A stretch of 34,074 bases of DNA from Thermoplasmata archaeon (GTDB taxonomy: Archaea > Thermoplasmatota > Thermoplasmata > Lutacidiplasmatales > UBA184), in NCBI GenBank assembly GCA_021827405.1, contig JAKAVY010000019.1, forward strand, positions 1 to 34,074. Reading direction: 5' to 3'. Shown here piece after piece: positions 22,267 to 29,392 of the stretch. Position 1 is the stretch's first letter. The number at the start of each line of letters is the position of its first letter. A program made the translations under genes and the position numbers. The notes beneath the pieces were generated by a model. It made no database searches and had not been told where the DNA came from. It was given only the letters and a program-made list of their open reading frames with translations.

Positions 22267-24201
22267 TCACGGGGGAGGGGCCAGGTCCCCGCCCGGGGTC
22301 ACGGGCCCTTCCGGCCCTTCGGTAAGCTCCTCCGGAGGGGGCGGCGTGGCCTCGGACAAGGGGCCCCGCCGGCCCCGGATCCGCCGCCGGAGGAGGACGA
22401 TGCCCAACCCCACCGCCACTAAGCCGGCCACCTCGGCCAGGAGGTACGGGTAGGTCTGGGTCGGGAGCACCGGGGCCGCCATGGAGAGGGAGAGGACGGT
22501 GTTCGCCCGGGTGATGGAGAAGGTGACCGGGGTCGCCGGGTACCCCGGACCGGAGGCCGCGAAGGTGTATCGCCCGAGGAAGGTGTCCCCGCCGAAGGTG
22601 ACCCGGTCGGTGAGGAGGAACATGCCCACGGCCGAACTCCCGTTCAAAGGGGCCGTGGTACAAGGGCTCCCGGCGAGCAGGTCGTTACAGACCCGGACCG
22701 AACTGCCCGCGGGCGGGAGGGCGCCCCCCGGGATGGCCACCCGGAGGAGGACGTAGCGGCTGACCTCCACCACCGCCCGGTGATTGGTCACGGAGATGGA
22801 GGGGAGCGAGGGGGACGGGCCGGACGCGTTGGTGGTGTTCCCGGGCCAGTTCACCGCCTGGACGCTCGCCGGCCCGGAGACGGTGAGGCCGGGGGCCGAC
22901 ACGTTCACCAGGCTCACGGTCGGTCCGCCGGAGATCACCAGAGGGGAGAGGAAGTGGCTCACGCCCCGGACGGTGAGGTTCCCGCTCGCCGCGGTGAGCG
23001 AGGCGGCCCGGGGTCCCACGGTAGAGGAGAAGACGCTCACGTTCTCCGCCCCGCTCAAGGCGAGGCCCACCAGATACGCGTGGGCGATGCTCAGGTCCTT
23101 TAGTCCCGGCGAGGCCACGGTCAGGCCGTAGACCCCGACGAAGTCCTCTGGGGTCGAGACCGTTCCCAGGGTGACGTTCCCGGCGGCGTCCAGGAGCACC
23201 CCGGTGAGGTTGGCGTTGTCCGCCCGGAACGTGCCGACCGAGCTCACGGTGACCTGGGAGACCTGGGCGGGCCGGGTGTAGAAGCCGACCAGGCTCAGGG
23301 TCCCGACGCTCCCGGTGACCGTCAGGTTCGTGACGTCGGCCCCGAGGACGGAAAGGTCCCCGACCCCGCTGAGGTTCAGCCCCTCCACCAGGGAGTCGCT
23401 GACGGAGAGGTTCGAGAGGACGCCGGTCACGTCCAGATGGGCCACCCGGGGCGGGATCGGGGTGACGGAGGTGGCCCCTTCCCAGACGCCTCCCCCCGTG
23501 ACCGTCACCGCGCCGCCGGAGGCCACGGTAGCGGCCCCGTCCAGGAAGACGAATCCCCCGTCGATGAGCAACGAACTGTTGGCGTCCAGGTCCAACTGGG
23601 AGGAGGAGTCCAGGGCCGCGGTACTGCCGGGGTCGATCCGGACCGACCCGGTGAGGACCAGCGCCGCCGGCGTCCCCGTTCCCACCTGGAGGAGGCCCCC
23701 GCCCCCCACCCGGAGGCTCCCGGCCACGCGCAGGACGATGGGGTTGGTCGGGCTCCGGCTGGTGTTCACCAGGAGCAGCGAGGAGGTCCCCCAGATCACC
23801 AAGGTCCCGGTGGGGGCCACGGTCAGGTTCGACCCGATCGAGCAGGGGCCCCCGGAGGCATTCGTGCTGTACGACCCGGTCAGGGGGTTGGTAAGCCCGG
23901 GGCAGAGGGGAACCCCCGCCGGACGGGTCGGGAGGGCGGGCACGGACGGTCTTACGGTCAAAGGAGCCGGGGAGGCAAAGGGGGCCGGTCGCCCTGACGC
24001 CGGGAGGAGGGGGACCCGACCCACGGGGTCCGGACCCGCCGTCCTTCCCTGGACCCGGGGAGCGGAGGGAGACGGGACGAGCGGGACCAAGACGATCGTA
24101 AGGAGGGCGAGGGCGAGCAGCAGAGGGAACACGGCGTGCCGAAACATCTGATCTCCCATGGGGGGCCCGACCGGGTCCGGAAGGGGGAGGGGGTCCCTCA
24201 T
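22267..24201 (-). CDS. Large surface protein with beta-helix-like repeats and C-terminal membrane anchor
   Basis: The product of up to 644 aa has a signal/anchor segment (LLLALALLTIVLVPLV, about 27-42) and a linker rich in Pro. The long middle (about 110-490) is made of short beta-strand repeats with regularly spaced Gly, Val and Asn and many N-x-S/T sequons, like a parallel beta helix or autotransporter-type stalk. An Ig-like module follows (about 500-575), then a transmembrane helix (about 585-605) with a basic stretch RRRIRGRRG and a Pro/Glu-rich tail. No enzymatic motif is seen. The start is uncertain: ATG at 24201 follows a GGAAGGT sequence, while ATG at 24159 would give a more ordinary signal peptide. 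It is divergent from hisS, and both may use the same AT-rich element near 24249. Confidence 0.78.
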   Translation of the reverse strand: MRDPLPLPDPVGPPMGDQMFRHAVFPLLLALALLTIVLVPLVPSPSAPRVQGRTAGPDPVGRVPLLPASGRPAPFASPAPLTVRPSVPALPTRPAGVPLCPGLTNPLTGSYSTNASGGPCSIGSNLTVAPTGTLVIWGTSSLLLVNTSRSPTNPIVLRVAGSLRVGGGGLLQVGTGTPAALVLTGSVRIDPGSTAALDSSSQLDLDANSSLLIDGGFVFLDGAATVASGGAVTVTGGGVWEGATSVTPIPPRVAHLDVTGVLSNLSVSDSLVEGLNLSGVGDLSVLGADVTNLTVTGSVGTLSLVGFYTRPAQVSQVTVSSVGTFRADNANLTGVLLDAAGNVTLGTVSTPEDFVGVYGLTVASPGLKDLSIAHAYLVGLALSGAENVSVFSSTVGPRAASLTAASGNLTVRGVSHFLSPLVISGGPTVSLVNVSAPGLTVSGPASVQAVNWPGNTTNASGPSPSLPSISVTNHRAVVEVSRYVLLRVAIPGGALPPAGSSVRVCNDLLAGSPCTTAPLNGSSAVGMFLLTDRVTFGGDTFLGRYTFAASGPGYPATPVTFSITRANTVLSLSMAAPVLPTQTYPYLLAEVAGLVAVGLGIVLLRRRIRGRRGPLSEATPPPPEELTEGPEGPVTPGGDLAPPP

Positions 24202-24241
24202 GAACCTTCCCCGAGAGGGACCGGCCCCCGCCCAGGGTCCC

Positions 24242-24257
24242 GAGGCTTAAAGGCCTC
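24242..24257. promoter_or_regulatory. Near-palindromic TTAAA promoter element shared by hisS and the surface protein
   Basis: GAGGC-TTAAAG-GCCTC has 5-bp arms around an AT core in an otherwise GC-rich gap. On the plus strand its centre is about 26-32 nt from the two possible hisS starts (24275, 24281), which suggests a leaderless hisS message. On the minus strand it is placed to serve the surface-protein gene with a short leader. Shared use is inferred. Confidence 0.5.
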
Positions 24258-24280
24258 CCCGGGGGTGTCCCGAGGTGCCC

Positions 24281-25642
24281 ATGACCTGGCAGCCCCTCCG
24301 GGGATTCCGGGACATCCTCCCCCCGGACGCGGCCCATCGTGCCTGGATCACCGGGACGATCCGCTCGGTCGCCCAGCGGGCGGGTTTCGAGGAGGTGGAG
24401 ACCCCCTCGGTGGAAAGCCTGGACCTTCTCAAGGTGAAGAGCGGAGAGGCGATCGTGGAGGAGACCTTCTCCTTCACGGACAAAGGGGGCCGGGAGGTGA
24501 CGCTGGTGCCGGAGAACACGCCGTCCGTGGCCCGGCTCCTGGCCTCCCGGGCGAAGGCGGAGCCCTTGCCCGTGAAGTGGGTGGCGTTCTCCAAGCTCTG
24601 GCGTTACGAGGAGCCCCAGGCCGGACGGACCCGGGAGTTCTCCCAGTGCTCGTTGGACATCTTCGGGGTCCCGGGGGTCGAGGCCGAACTGGAGCTCCTG
24701 TCGACCAGCGCGGCCATCTTCGAGGAACTGGGAGTCCCGGACGAGGTGGTCTTCCGGGTGAACGACCGCCGGCTGGCCCAGGGGTTGGGAACGGCCCTCG
24801 GGAGCCAGGACCCCGAGCGTCTCCTCCGGGTGCTGGACCGTCGGGAGAAGCTCTCGCCGGAGGCGTTCGGTCAGGAGCTGGGGGAGGCCGGTCTCACGGA
24901 GGAGGCCCGCGGCCGGTTCTTCCGGCTCCTCGAGGCCGTGGCGGCGGAGGGGTCCAACCGGGAGGCCCTCTCCCGCCTGGAGGAGGAGACGGCCTCCTGG
25001 GGCCTGGGAGAGGAGGCGCACGCCGGGCTGAGCTCGCTCAAGCGGCTCTTCGCCCTGGGGGCCGAGTCGGGGCTGGAGGAATCCTGGCGCTTCGACCCCC
25101 GGCTGGCCCGCGGCCTCGCCTACTACACCGCCACCGTCTTCGAGGCGTATGACCGGAGGGGGGAGTTCCGGGCCCTGTTCGGGGGGGGACGCTACGACCG
25201 CCTCATCGAGCTCTTCGGAGGCGGGCCGGTCCCCGCCTGCGGGCTCGCCATCGGGGACCTGACGGTGGAGCTGTTGCTCCGCCGGGCCGGACGCTGGCCC
25301 ACGACGCGCCGAGGCCCCGAGGTCTACGTGGCGGTGGCCAGCGCGGACCTCAAGCCCCGGTCCCGGCTCCTGGTGCACCAGCTCCGCCGCGCCGGCTTCT
25401 CCGTGGAGCACGACCTGATGGACCGGACGCTGGGACGCCAGATGAAGGAGGCGGCCCGGCGGGGGGCCAGAACGGTGGTCCTCCTCGCCCCGGAGGAGCT
25501 TTCGCGCGGAGAGGTGGTCCTCAGAAATATGCAGACCGGTCAACAGGAGGCCGTGCCTTTCGCCTCGGTGGGAGCGCGGCTGCCCCGGGGGCGGTCCGCA
25601 CCGGTGGAGGGGGAAGGGGGGCCGGCTCCGCCCGAGGGGTGA
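24281..25642 (+). CDS. hisS: Histidyl-tRNA synthetase
   Basis: The enzyme (453 aa from the ATG) charges tRNA-His with histidine. Class II motifs are visible: GFRDILPPDA at the N terminus (8-17), motif 1 around VETPSVESLDLL (39-50), motif 2 as FSKLWRYEEPQAGRTREF (103-120), the His-specific signature RGLAYYTATVFE (about 276-287, with Ala where Asp is more common) and motif 3 GGGRYDRLIELFGG. The C-terminal anticodon-binding domain follows (EVYVAVASADLKPRSR onward). The last 40 residues are low complexity and overlap the TPD-domain gene on the other strand. A GTG at 24275 is an alternative start two codons earlier; the ATG fits family N termini better. A tRNA-His gene lies at the left end of this window. 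Confidence 0.94.
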   Translation: MTWQPLRGFRDILPPDAAHRAWITGTIRSVAQRAGFEEVETPSVESLDLLKVKSGEAIVEETFSFTDKGGREVTLVPENTPSVARLLASRAKAEPLPVKWVAFSKLWRYEEPQAGRTREFSQCSLDIFGVPGVEAELELLSTSAAIFEELGVPDEVVFRVNDRRLAQGLGTALGSQDPERLLRVLDRREKLSPEAFGQELGEAGLTEEARGRFFRLLEAVAAEGSNREALSRLEEETASWGLGEEAHAGLSSLKRLFALGAESGLEESWRFDPRLARGLAYYTATVFEAYDRRGEFRALFGGGRYDRLIELFGGGPVPACGLAIGDLTVELLLRRAGRWPTTRRGPEVYVAVASADLKPRSRLLVHQLRRAGFSVEHDLMDRTLGRQMKEAARRGARTVVLLAPEELSRGEVVLRNMQTGQQEAVPFASVGARLPRGRSAPVEGEGGPAPPEG

Positions 25643-26435
25643 CCTTCGGGGAGGGGCCCGGGGCCCCTTCCGGGCCGGGGGAGAGCCCCTCGAAGGTGTC
25701 CCCCTCGGTGATCCGGATCCCCGGGGGGCCCTCGGCCCCCCTCAGGTGCCCGTACCAGTACACGACGATCCCTTCGCCGAACATGCGGACGTAGGGCTCC
25801 AGCTGCTTGCGGAGGTTGCGCCGAAGCTCCACCTCGTCCCCGAAGTTCGCCTTCGATTCGATCCATTGGACCTTCTGCCCGTCGATCCAGACGGGCTCGT
25901 CGAGCAGGGCGTCGGGGGTCTTCGCGAACTTCCCCCGTAGGTCCTTCTCGGTCCTAAACCCGAGGCCGAAGCGGTTCAGCCACGCCGCCAGGCGCGCTTC
26001 CCCCCGGACCCCCCGCTCCCGCTGGAGCTCCCCGCCCCGGGGGGAGTAGATCCAGTCCTCCGCCAAGACCTCGTTGACCTCGCGGCGGATCCGGGCGTCC
26101 GGGATCGCCGCCGGGTTCCGGAACCCGTCCCAGAACGCCTTGCGCGGCGTGTTCTTCTGCCGCTCGATCATCTGGGCCATGAGCACGGGGGGGAAGCGCC
26201 ACTCCCGGGCGAGGGAGAGATAGCTCGCCCCGGCCTGCCACTGCTTCACCAGTCGTGGAGCCTGGTTCTGGACCACGTAGAAGCGCTTGGTGGCGTCCCG
26301 GGTGACCCGCTGGGTGTAGATCACCATGAGGAGGTCCTCGTCGAACCCTTTCTCCCGGGCGACCCGGGCGATGTCCGCGTGGGTCTCCAGCTCCCGGGAA
26401 AGGGCCTGGTATTCCTCCCGGCTCAACAAGACCAT
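25521..26435 (-). CDS. TPD-domain protein, archaeal homologue of CDIN1 (C15orf41), nuclease-like
   Basis: The 304-aa protein belongs to the TPD-motif family (PF14811), found in archaea and in eukaryotes as CDIN1/C15orf41 and predicted to be a PD-(D/E)xK-type nuclease. The N-terminal half is a helical DNA- or RNA-binding region (about 1-120). The catalytic-like residues are E146 in RGEARLAAWL, the TPD motif (173-175) in KTPDALLDEPVWIDG, and ESK (193-195) in VQWIESKANFGD. After about 250 the chain becomes a Pro/Ala-rich basic tail, unlike the compact family core. That tail overlaps the 3' end of hisS on the opposite strand by 122 nt. The ATG at 26435 lies 75 nt after the nadE stop, with a weak TTCTTATCC element between them, so it may have its own promoter. 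Its role in archaea is not known. Confidence 0.85.
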   Translation of the reverse strand: MVLLSREEYQALSRELETHADIARVAREKGFDEDLLMVIYTQRVTRDATKRFYVVQNQAPRLVKQWQAGASYLSLAREWRFPPVLMAQMIERQKNTPRKAFWDGFRNPAAIPDARIRREVNEVLAEDWIYSPRGGELQRERGVRGEARLAAWLNRFGLGFRTEKDLRGKFAKTPDALLDEPVWIDGQKVQWIESKANFGDEVELRRNLRKQLEPYVRMFGEGIVVYWYGHLRGAEGPPGIRITEGDTFEGLSPGPEGAPGPSPKVTPRAEPAPLPPPPVRTAPGAAALPPRRKARPPVDRSAYF

Positions 26436-26510
26436 GACGAAGGAGCCTCGATGGGAGGGCGGAACCGGAGGGGCGGATAAGAATCTAGGGAGGGCCGGAG
26501 GCGCCCGGGA

Positions 26511-27323
26511 TCAGTCCCGCCAGTCCAACCCCACCGTGCGGAGCCCGAGCTTGGGGATCGGGGGAAGTCTCCGCTTGTGCCGGGAACTCTCGACCCGGTG
26601 CACCACCCGAAGGACCCGGGGGAGCGGCAGGTCGAGCTCCCGGGCGATGGCCTCCGGTTCCCAGAGCTCCTCCAGCCCCCGGAGGATGGGGTCCAGGACG
26701 GAGTACGGCTCCCCGAGCTCCTCCTCATCGGTCTGCCCGGGGTAGAGCCCGGCCGAGGGAGCTCGCTCGAGGACGGTCTTGGGCAACCCCATCTCCCGGG
26801 CCAGGGAGTACACCGCGGTCTTGTAGAGGTCGCCCAGGGGAAGGAGGTCGGCGCCCCCATCGCCGAACTTGGTGAAGTAACCGAGGAGGACCTCGGACTT
26901 GTTCCCGGTGCCGAGGACCAGCGCCCGGCGGGCACGGGCCTCGGCATAAAGGGCGATCATCCGGAGCCGGGCCCGGGCGTTCCCGCCTCCCGTCCGCTCC
27001 GCGAGCTCCGGGAGGTCCTGGCGGAGCGCGGCGAACCAGGGCGCCAGGGAGACTTCCCGGAACGGAAGGCCCAAAAGATGGGCGTAGCTCTCTACCTCCG
27101 CCCGGAGGGAGGGGGGTGTGTTCTCGTCCGGGAGGGAGAGAGCGAAGACCCGCTCGGGACCGAGGCTCTCCCGGGCCAGGGAGGCGACCAGCGCGCTGTC
27201 CACGCCCCCGGAGAGCCCCACCACCGCCCCGGCCGCGCCGGCCTGGGCGACCTGGGAGGAGAGGAAGCGGACGAGGGTCTCCCGGCTCCGGGCCGGGAGG
27301 ACCACGTTGAGCCTTCCCGGCAT
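26511..27323 (-). CDS. nadE: NAD+ synthetase, ammonia-dependent type
   Basis: The 270-aa enzyme makes NAD+ from deamido-NAD+ and ammonia with ATP, the last step of NAD synthesis. The ATP pyrophosphatase P-loop is GLSGGVDSA (36-44). The central block GTGNKSEVLLGYFTKFGDGGADLLPLGDLYKT and the following PSAGLYPGQTDEEELG are highly conserved. There is no N-terminal glutaminase domain, so free ammonia is the nitrogen source, as in most archaea. The ATG lies 9 nt after the RaSEA stop with a GAGGT ribosome-binding site between, so it is co-transcribed with the genes upstream. Confidence 0.95.
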   Translation of the reverse strand: MPGRLNVVLPARSRETLVRFLSSQVAQAGAAGAVVGLSGGVDSALVASLARESLGPERVFALSLPDENTPPSLRAEVESYAHLLGLPFREVSLAPWFAALRQDLPELAERTGGGNARARLRMIALYAEARARRALVLGTGNKSEVLLGYFTKFGDGGADLLPLGDLYKTAVYSLAREMGLPKTVLERAPSAGLYPGQTDEEELGEPYSVLDPILRGLEELWEPEAIARELDLPLPRVLRVVHRVESSRHKRRLPPIPKLGLRTVGLDWRD

Positions 27324-27332
27324 GGTCCTACC

Positions 27333-28367
27333 TCACGCCTCCGGCGCGAGCCCCTCGAGGGCAAGGGCATGCCGCCAGGTCTCCCGGCACGCGCACTCGG
27401 GCAGGTCGTCCAGCCGGGAGAAGTCCTGGGTGAGGGAGGTCTCCTGGACCCGGGCCAACAGCGCAGGGTCGCAACGTAGACAGTTGTGGACCCCGCGGGG
27501 GTTGCCCCCGGAGGTGGGGAAGCTCACCAGCCGGGTGCCCGGGGCCCGGAGCCGGCTCCCGCGGGAAAGCACCTCCAGCAGGCTCCAGAGCCAGGGAGGC
27601 CGGTACAGCCCCCGGCGGAAGAGATGCTCCACCACGGTCCCCCCCTGCAGGTGGACCGGGTTCACCGAGAGGGTGTCGAAGTGCTCGCTGGCCCGGGCCA
27701 CGGAGGTCACGGTGTCCTCGATGGCCTCCCGCTCGGTGAGATAGGGCGGCTTCAGCAACAGGTAGGCCTTGGGGGAGGCCCCGGCCCGGCGGACCCGGTC
27801 GGCCGCCCCCAGGTACTCCGTAGGGGTCTCGTGCTTGTGCACGGCCTTGGCCAGGACCCGGGGCTGGGTGCTCTCGAGCCCGAGGGCGACCTCCAGGGTA
27901 CCGCCGAAGGATTCCCTGAGCGCCTCCAGGGTGGGGAGCGAGGCGAACTCGGGAAGGGTCTCCACCAGGAGCCGCCGGGCCCGTCCGGCGAAGGCCTTCG
28001 CGACCTGGGCGCGGCTGGCTTCCGGGACCTCCCGGGCGTCGAGGAAGCTGCCGGAGGTGTAGATCTTCACGTACGGCTCTCCCCGGTAGGCGGTCAGCGC
28101 CCGGGTCAGTTGGAGGCCGATCTCCTCCTCGGTGGCGGAACGTCCCAGGGTGTCGCGGGCGTACCCGCACATCGTGCATCCCTTCACGTCCGCCCAGTAG
28201 CACCCCCGGGTCCGCAGAATGAGCACGAAGGCGCTGACCCGCTCCCCGTCCAAGGACTCCGGCTCCTGCCAGAGCTTCACGTAGTGCCGGGCATCGGTGG
28301 GGGACCCGGGCGCCGGGCGGCGTTCCTCCGCCACCCGGTGGGCGAGCGACGGCGTGGCAGCGGTCAT
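27333..28367 (-). CDS. raSEA: Archaeosine biosynthesis radical SAM protein RaSEA
   Basis: The 344-aa protein matches RaSEA (TIGR01210), which works with the lysine transferase ArcS to convert preQ0-lysine at position 15 of the tRNA D loop into archaeosine. The iron-sulfur motif is RTRGCYWADVKGCTMCGY with C56, C64 and C67, the CX7CX2C spacing typical of this family instead of CX3CX2C. Further conserved regions include VKIYTSGSFLDAREV, LGLESTQPRVLAKAVHKH, KAYLLLKPPYLTEREAI and LSVNPVHLQGGT. The C-terminal part carries extra cysteines (NCLRCDP and ECACRETW). The ATG overlaps the riboflavin kinase stop as ATGA (28364-28367), so the longer open frame upstream is rejected. ArcS and TGT are not in this window. 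Confidence 0.9.
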   Translation of the reverse strand: MTAATPSLAHRVAEERRPAPGSPTDARHYVKLWQEPESLDGERVSAFVLILRTRGCYWADVKGCTMCGYARDTLGRSATEEEIGLQLTRALTAYRGEPYVKIYTSGSFLDAREVPEASRAQVAKAFAGRARRLLVETLPEFASLPTLEALRESFGGTLEVALGLESTQPRVLAKAVHKHETPTEYLGAADRVRRAGASPKAYLLLKPPYLTEREAIEDTVTSVARASEHFDTLSVNPVHLQGGTVVEHLFRRGLYRPPWLWSLLEVLSRGSRLRAPGTRLVSFPTSGGNPRGVHNCLRCDPALLARVQETSLTQDFSRLDDLPECACRETWRHALALEGLAPEA

Positions 28368-29053
28368 GGGCCCAGCACCTTGACCGCCAGGCGTTCCCCG
28401 TCCTTCAGGTGGAGGGCCCGGCGCAGGCTCACCGGCGCGATGATCTCGAGGACGTCCCGGTAGTGCGAGCGGTCGGGCAGGATCACGTGGGCCTCCTTCC
28501 CCCGGACGGTGGCCGGGTGGCATCGCGCCCCCCCGAAGGACCGGCCTCCGTCGGAGAACCCGGCAATGGGGATGCCGGGAAGGCCCCTCAAGGCGTCGAC
28601 CTCGGTAAGTTCGCGGGCCCCCAGGCGGAGGTTCAACGTACCCGGGAACGGGGTGTACCCCAGGCGCTCCTCGAACTGCTGGCGGTAACCGGGGAGGGAC
28701 AGGTAGTAGCCCCCTTCCCCCAGTCCGGAGGAGACGGTCCCCTCCAGGGTCACCGACCGAGGCCGTTCCAAGAGCTGGGCGATCTCCTTGGCCTCGAGGG
28801 CGAGGGCCTCCCGGGTCCTCTCGGTGAGCTGAACGCGGGGAGGCCGGGCCCCGAGGGACCGACTCAGGAAACCCTCCCGCTCCAGCAGGAGCATCTGCCG
28901 GGCAGCGCCCTGCTGGCTGAGGCCCACGACCTTCCCGGCCTCCCGGCTCGAGACGGCCACGGGCGCCGAAAGGGCCCCCCGGGACGCCAGGTACTTCACC
29001 AGCGCGACCGCCTCGCGGGGGAGCCGGGGAAGGCTCCCGGGAGCCGCGGTCAC
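28364..29053 (-). CDS. rbkR: CTP-dependent riboflavin kinase with winged-helix domain (RbkR type)
   Basis: The 229-aa protein joins an N-terminal winged helix-turn-helix (about 10-90, with REAGKVVGLSQQGAARQMLLLEREGFL as the HTH) to a C-terminal archaeal riboflavin kinase domain (about 102-229). That domain makes FMN from riboflavin using CTP. Its signature is seen: EGTVSSGLGEGGYYLSLPGY (104-123) and LGYTPFPGTLNLRL (131-144), then IIAPVSLRRALHLKDGERL near the end. Fusions of this kind act both as kinase and as transcription regulator of riboflavin genes (RbkR). The start is the GTG that overlaps the Lsm stop as GTGA (29050-29053); upstream codons in the same frame lie inside the Lsm gene. No riboflavin synthesis gene is present in the window. 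Confidence 0.92.
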   Translation of the reverse strand: MTAAPGSLPRLPREAVALVKYLASRGALSAPVAVSSREAGKVVGLSQQGAARQMLLLEREGFLSRSLGARPPRVQLTERTREALALEAKEIAQLLERPRSVTLEGTVSSGLGEGGYYLSLPGYRQQFEERLGYTPFPGTLNLRLGARELTEVDALRGLPGIPIAGFSDGGRSFGGARCHPATVRGKEAHVILPDRSHYRDVLEIIAPVSLRRALHLKDGERLAVKVLGP

Positions 29054-29286
29054 GCGGGGGCGCCGGGGCCGGGCGGCGCGTTCAGCGCGAGCACGTTGTT
29101 CCCTCGTACCACCACCCGTCCCAGACGGCGGCCCGTCTCCTCGTTCCGCTCCACGGTCTCGTCCAGCACCAGGTTCAGATGCTCGTCGAACCCCAGGAGC
29201 CGTCCCTCCAGGGCCCGGGAGTCCTTGAGCCGGACCACCACCTTCCGCTCCAAGAACTGGGAGAGGAAGACCAACGGTCCGTCCAT
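29050..29286 (-). CDS. Sm-like archaeal RNA-binding protein (Lsm)
   Basis: The 78-aa protein is an Lsm/SmAP: five beta strands that assemble into a ring and bind U-rich RNA. The Sm1 motif is around KVVVRLKDSRALEGRLLGFDEHLNLVLD and the Sm2 motif is RVVVRGNNVLAL. The ATG at 29286 is preferred over a GTG five codons earlier because it gives the usual family N terminus (MxxPLxFL) and sits about 28 nt from a weak TATA-like element (CCTTATCC, near 29314), which would make the message leaderless. It is the first gene of a tight cluster with the riboflavin kinase, RaSEA and NadE. Confidence 0.92.
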   Translation of the reverse strand: MDGPLVFLSQFLERKVVVRLKDSRALEGRLLGFDEHLNLVLDETVERNEETGRRLGRVVVRGNNVLALNAPPGPGAPA

Positions 29287-29308
29287 ATCGGAAAGCGCCA
29301 CAGGCCTT

Positions 29309-29317
29309 CAGGGATAA
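29309..29317 (-). promoter_or_regulatory. Weak TATA-like element before the Lsm-RbkR-RaSEA-NadE cluster
   Basis: On the minus strand CCCTTATCC lies about 28 nt before the ATG at 29286, the spacing of a leaderless archaeal promoter. The match to the consensus is poor, so position is the main argument. Confidence 0.35.
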
Positions 29318-29392
29318 GGGTTGCTTCCGGGGGGACGGGGCCCCCGGGAGGCCGGTCTCCCCCGGGCCGGGACCCGTCACCCGGCGCGCGGT

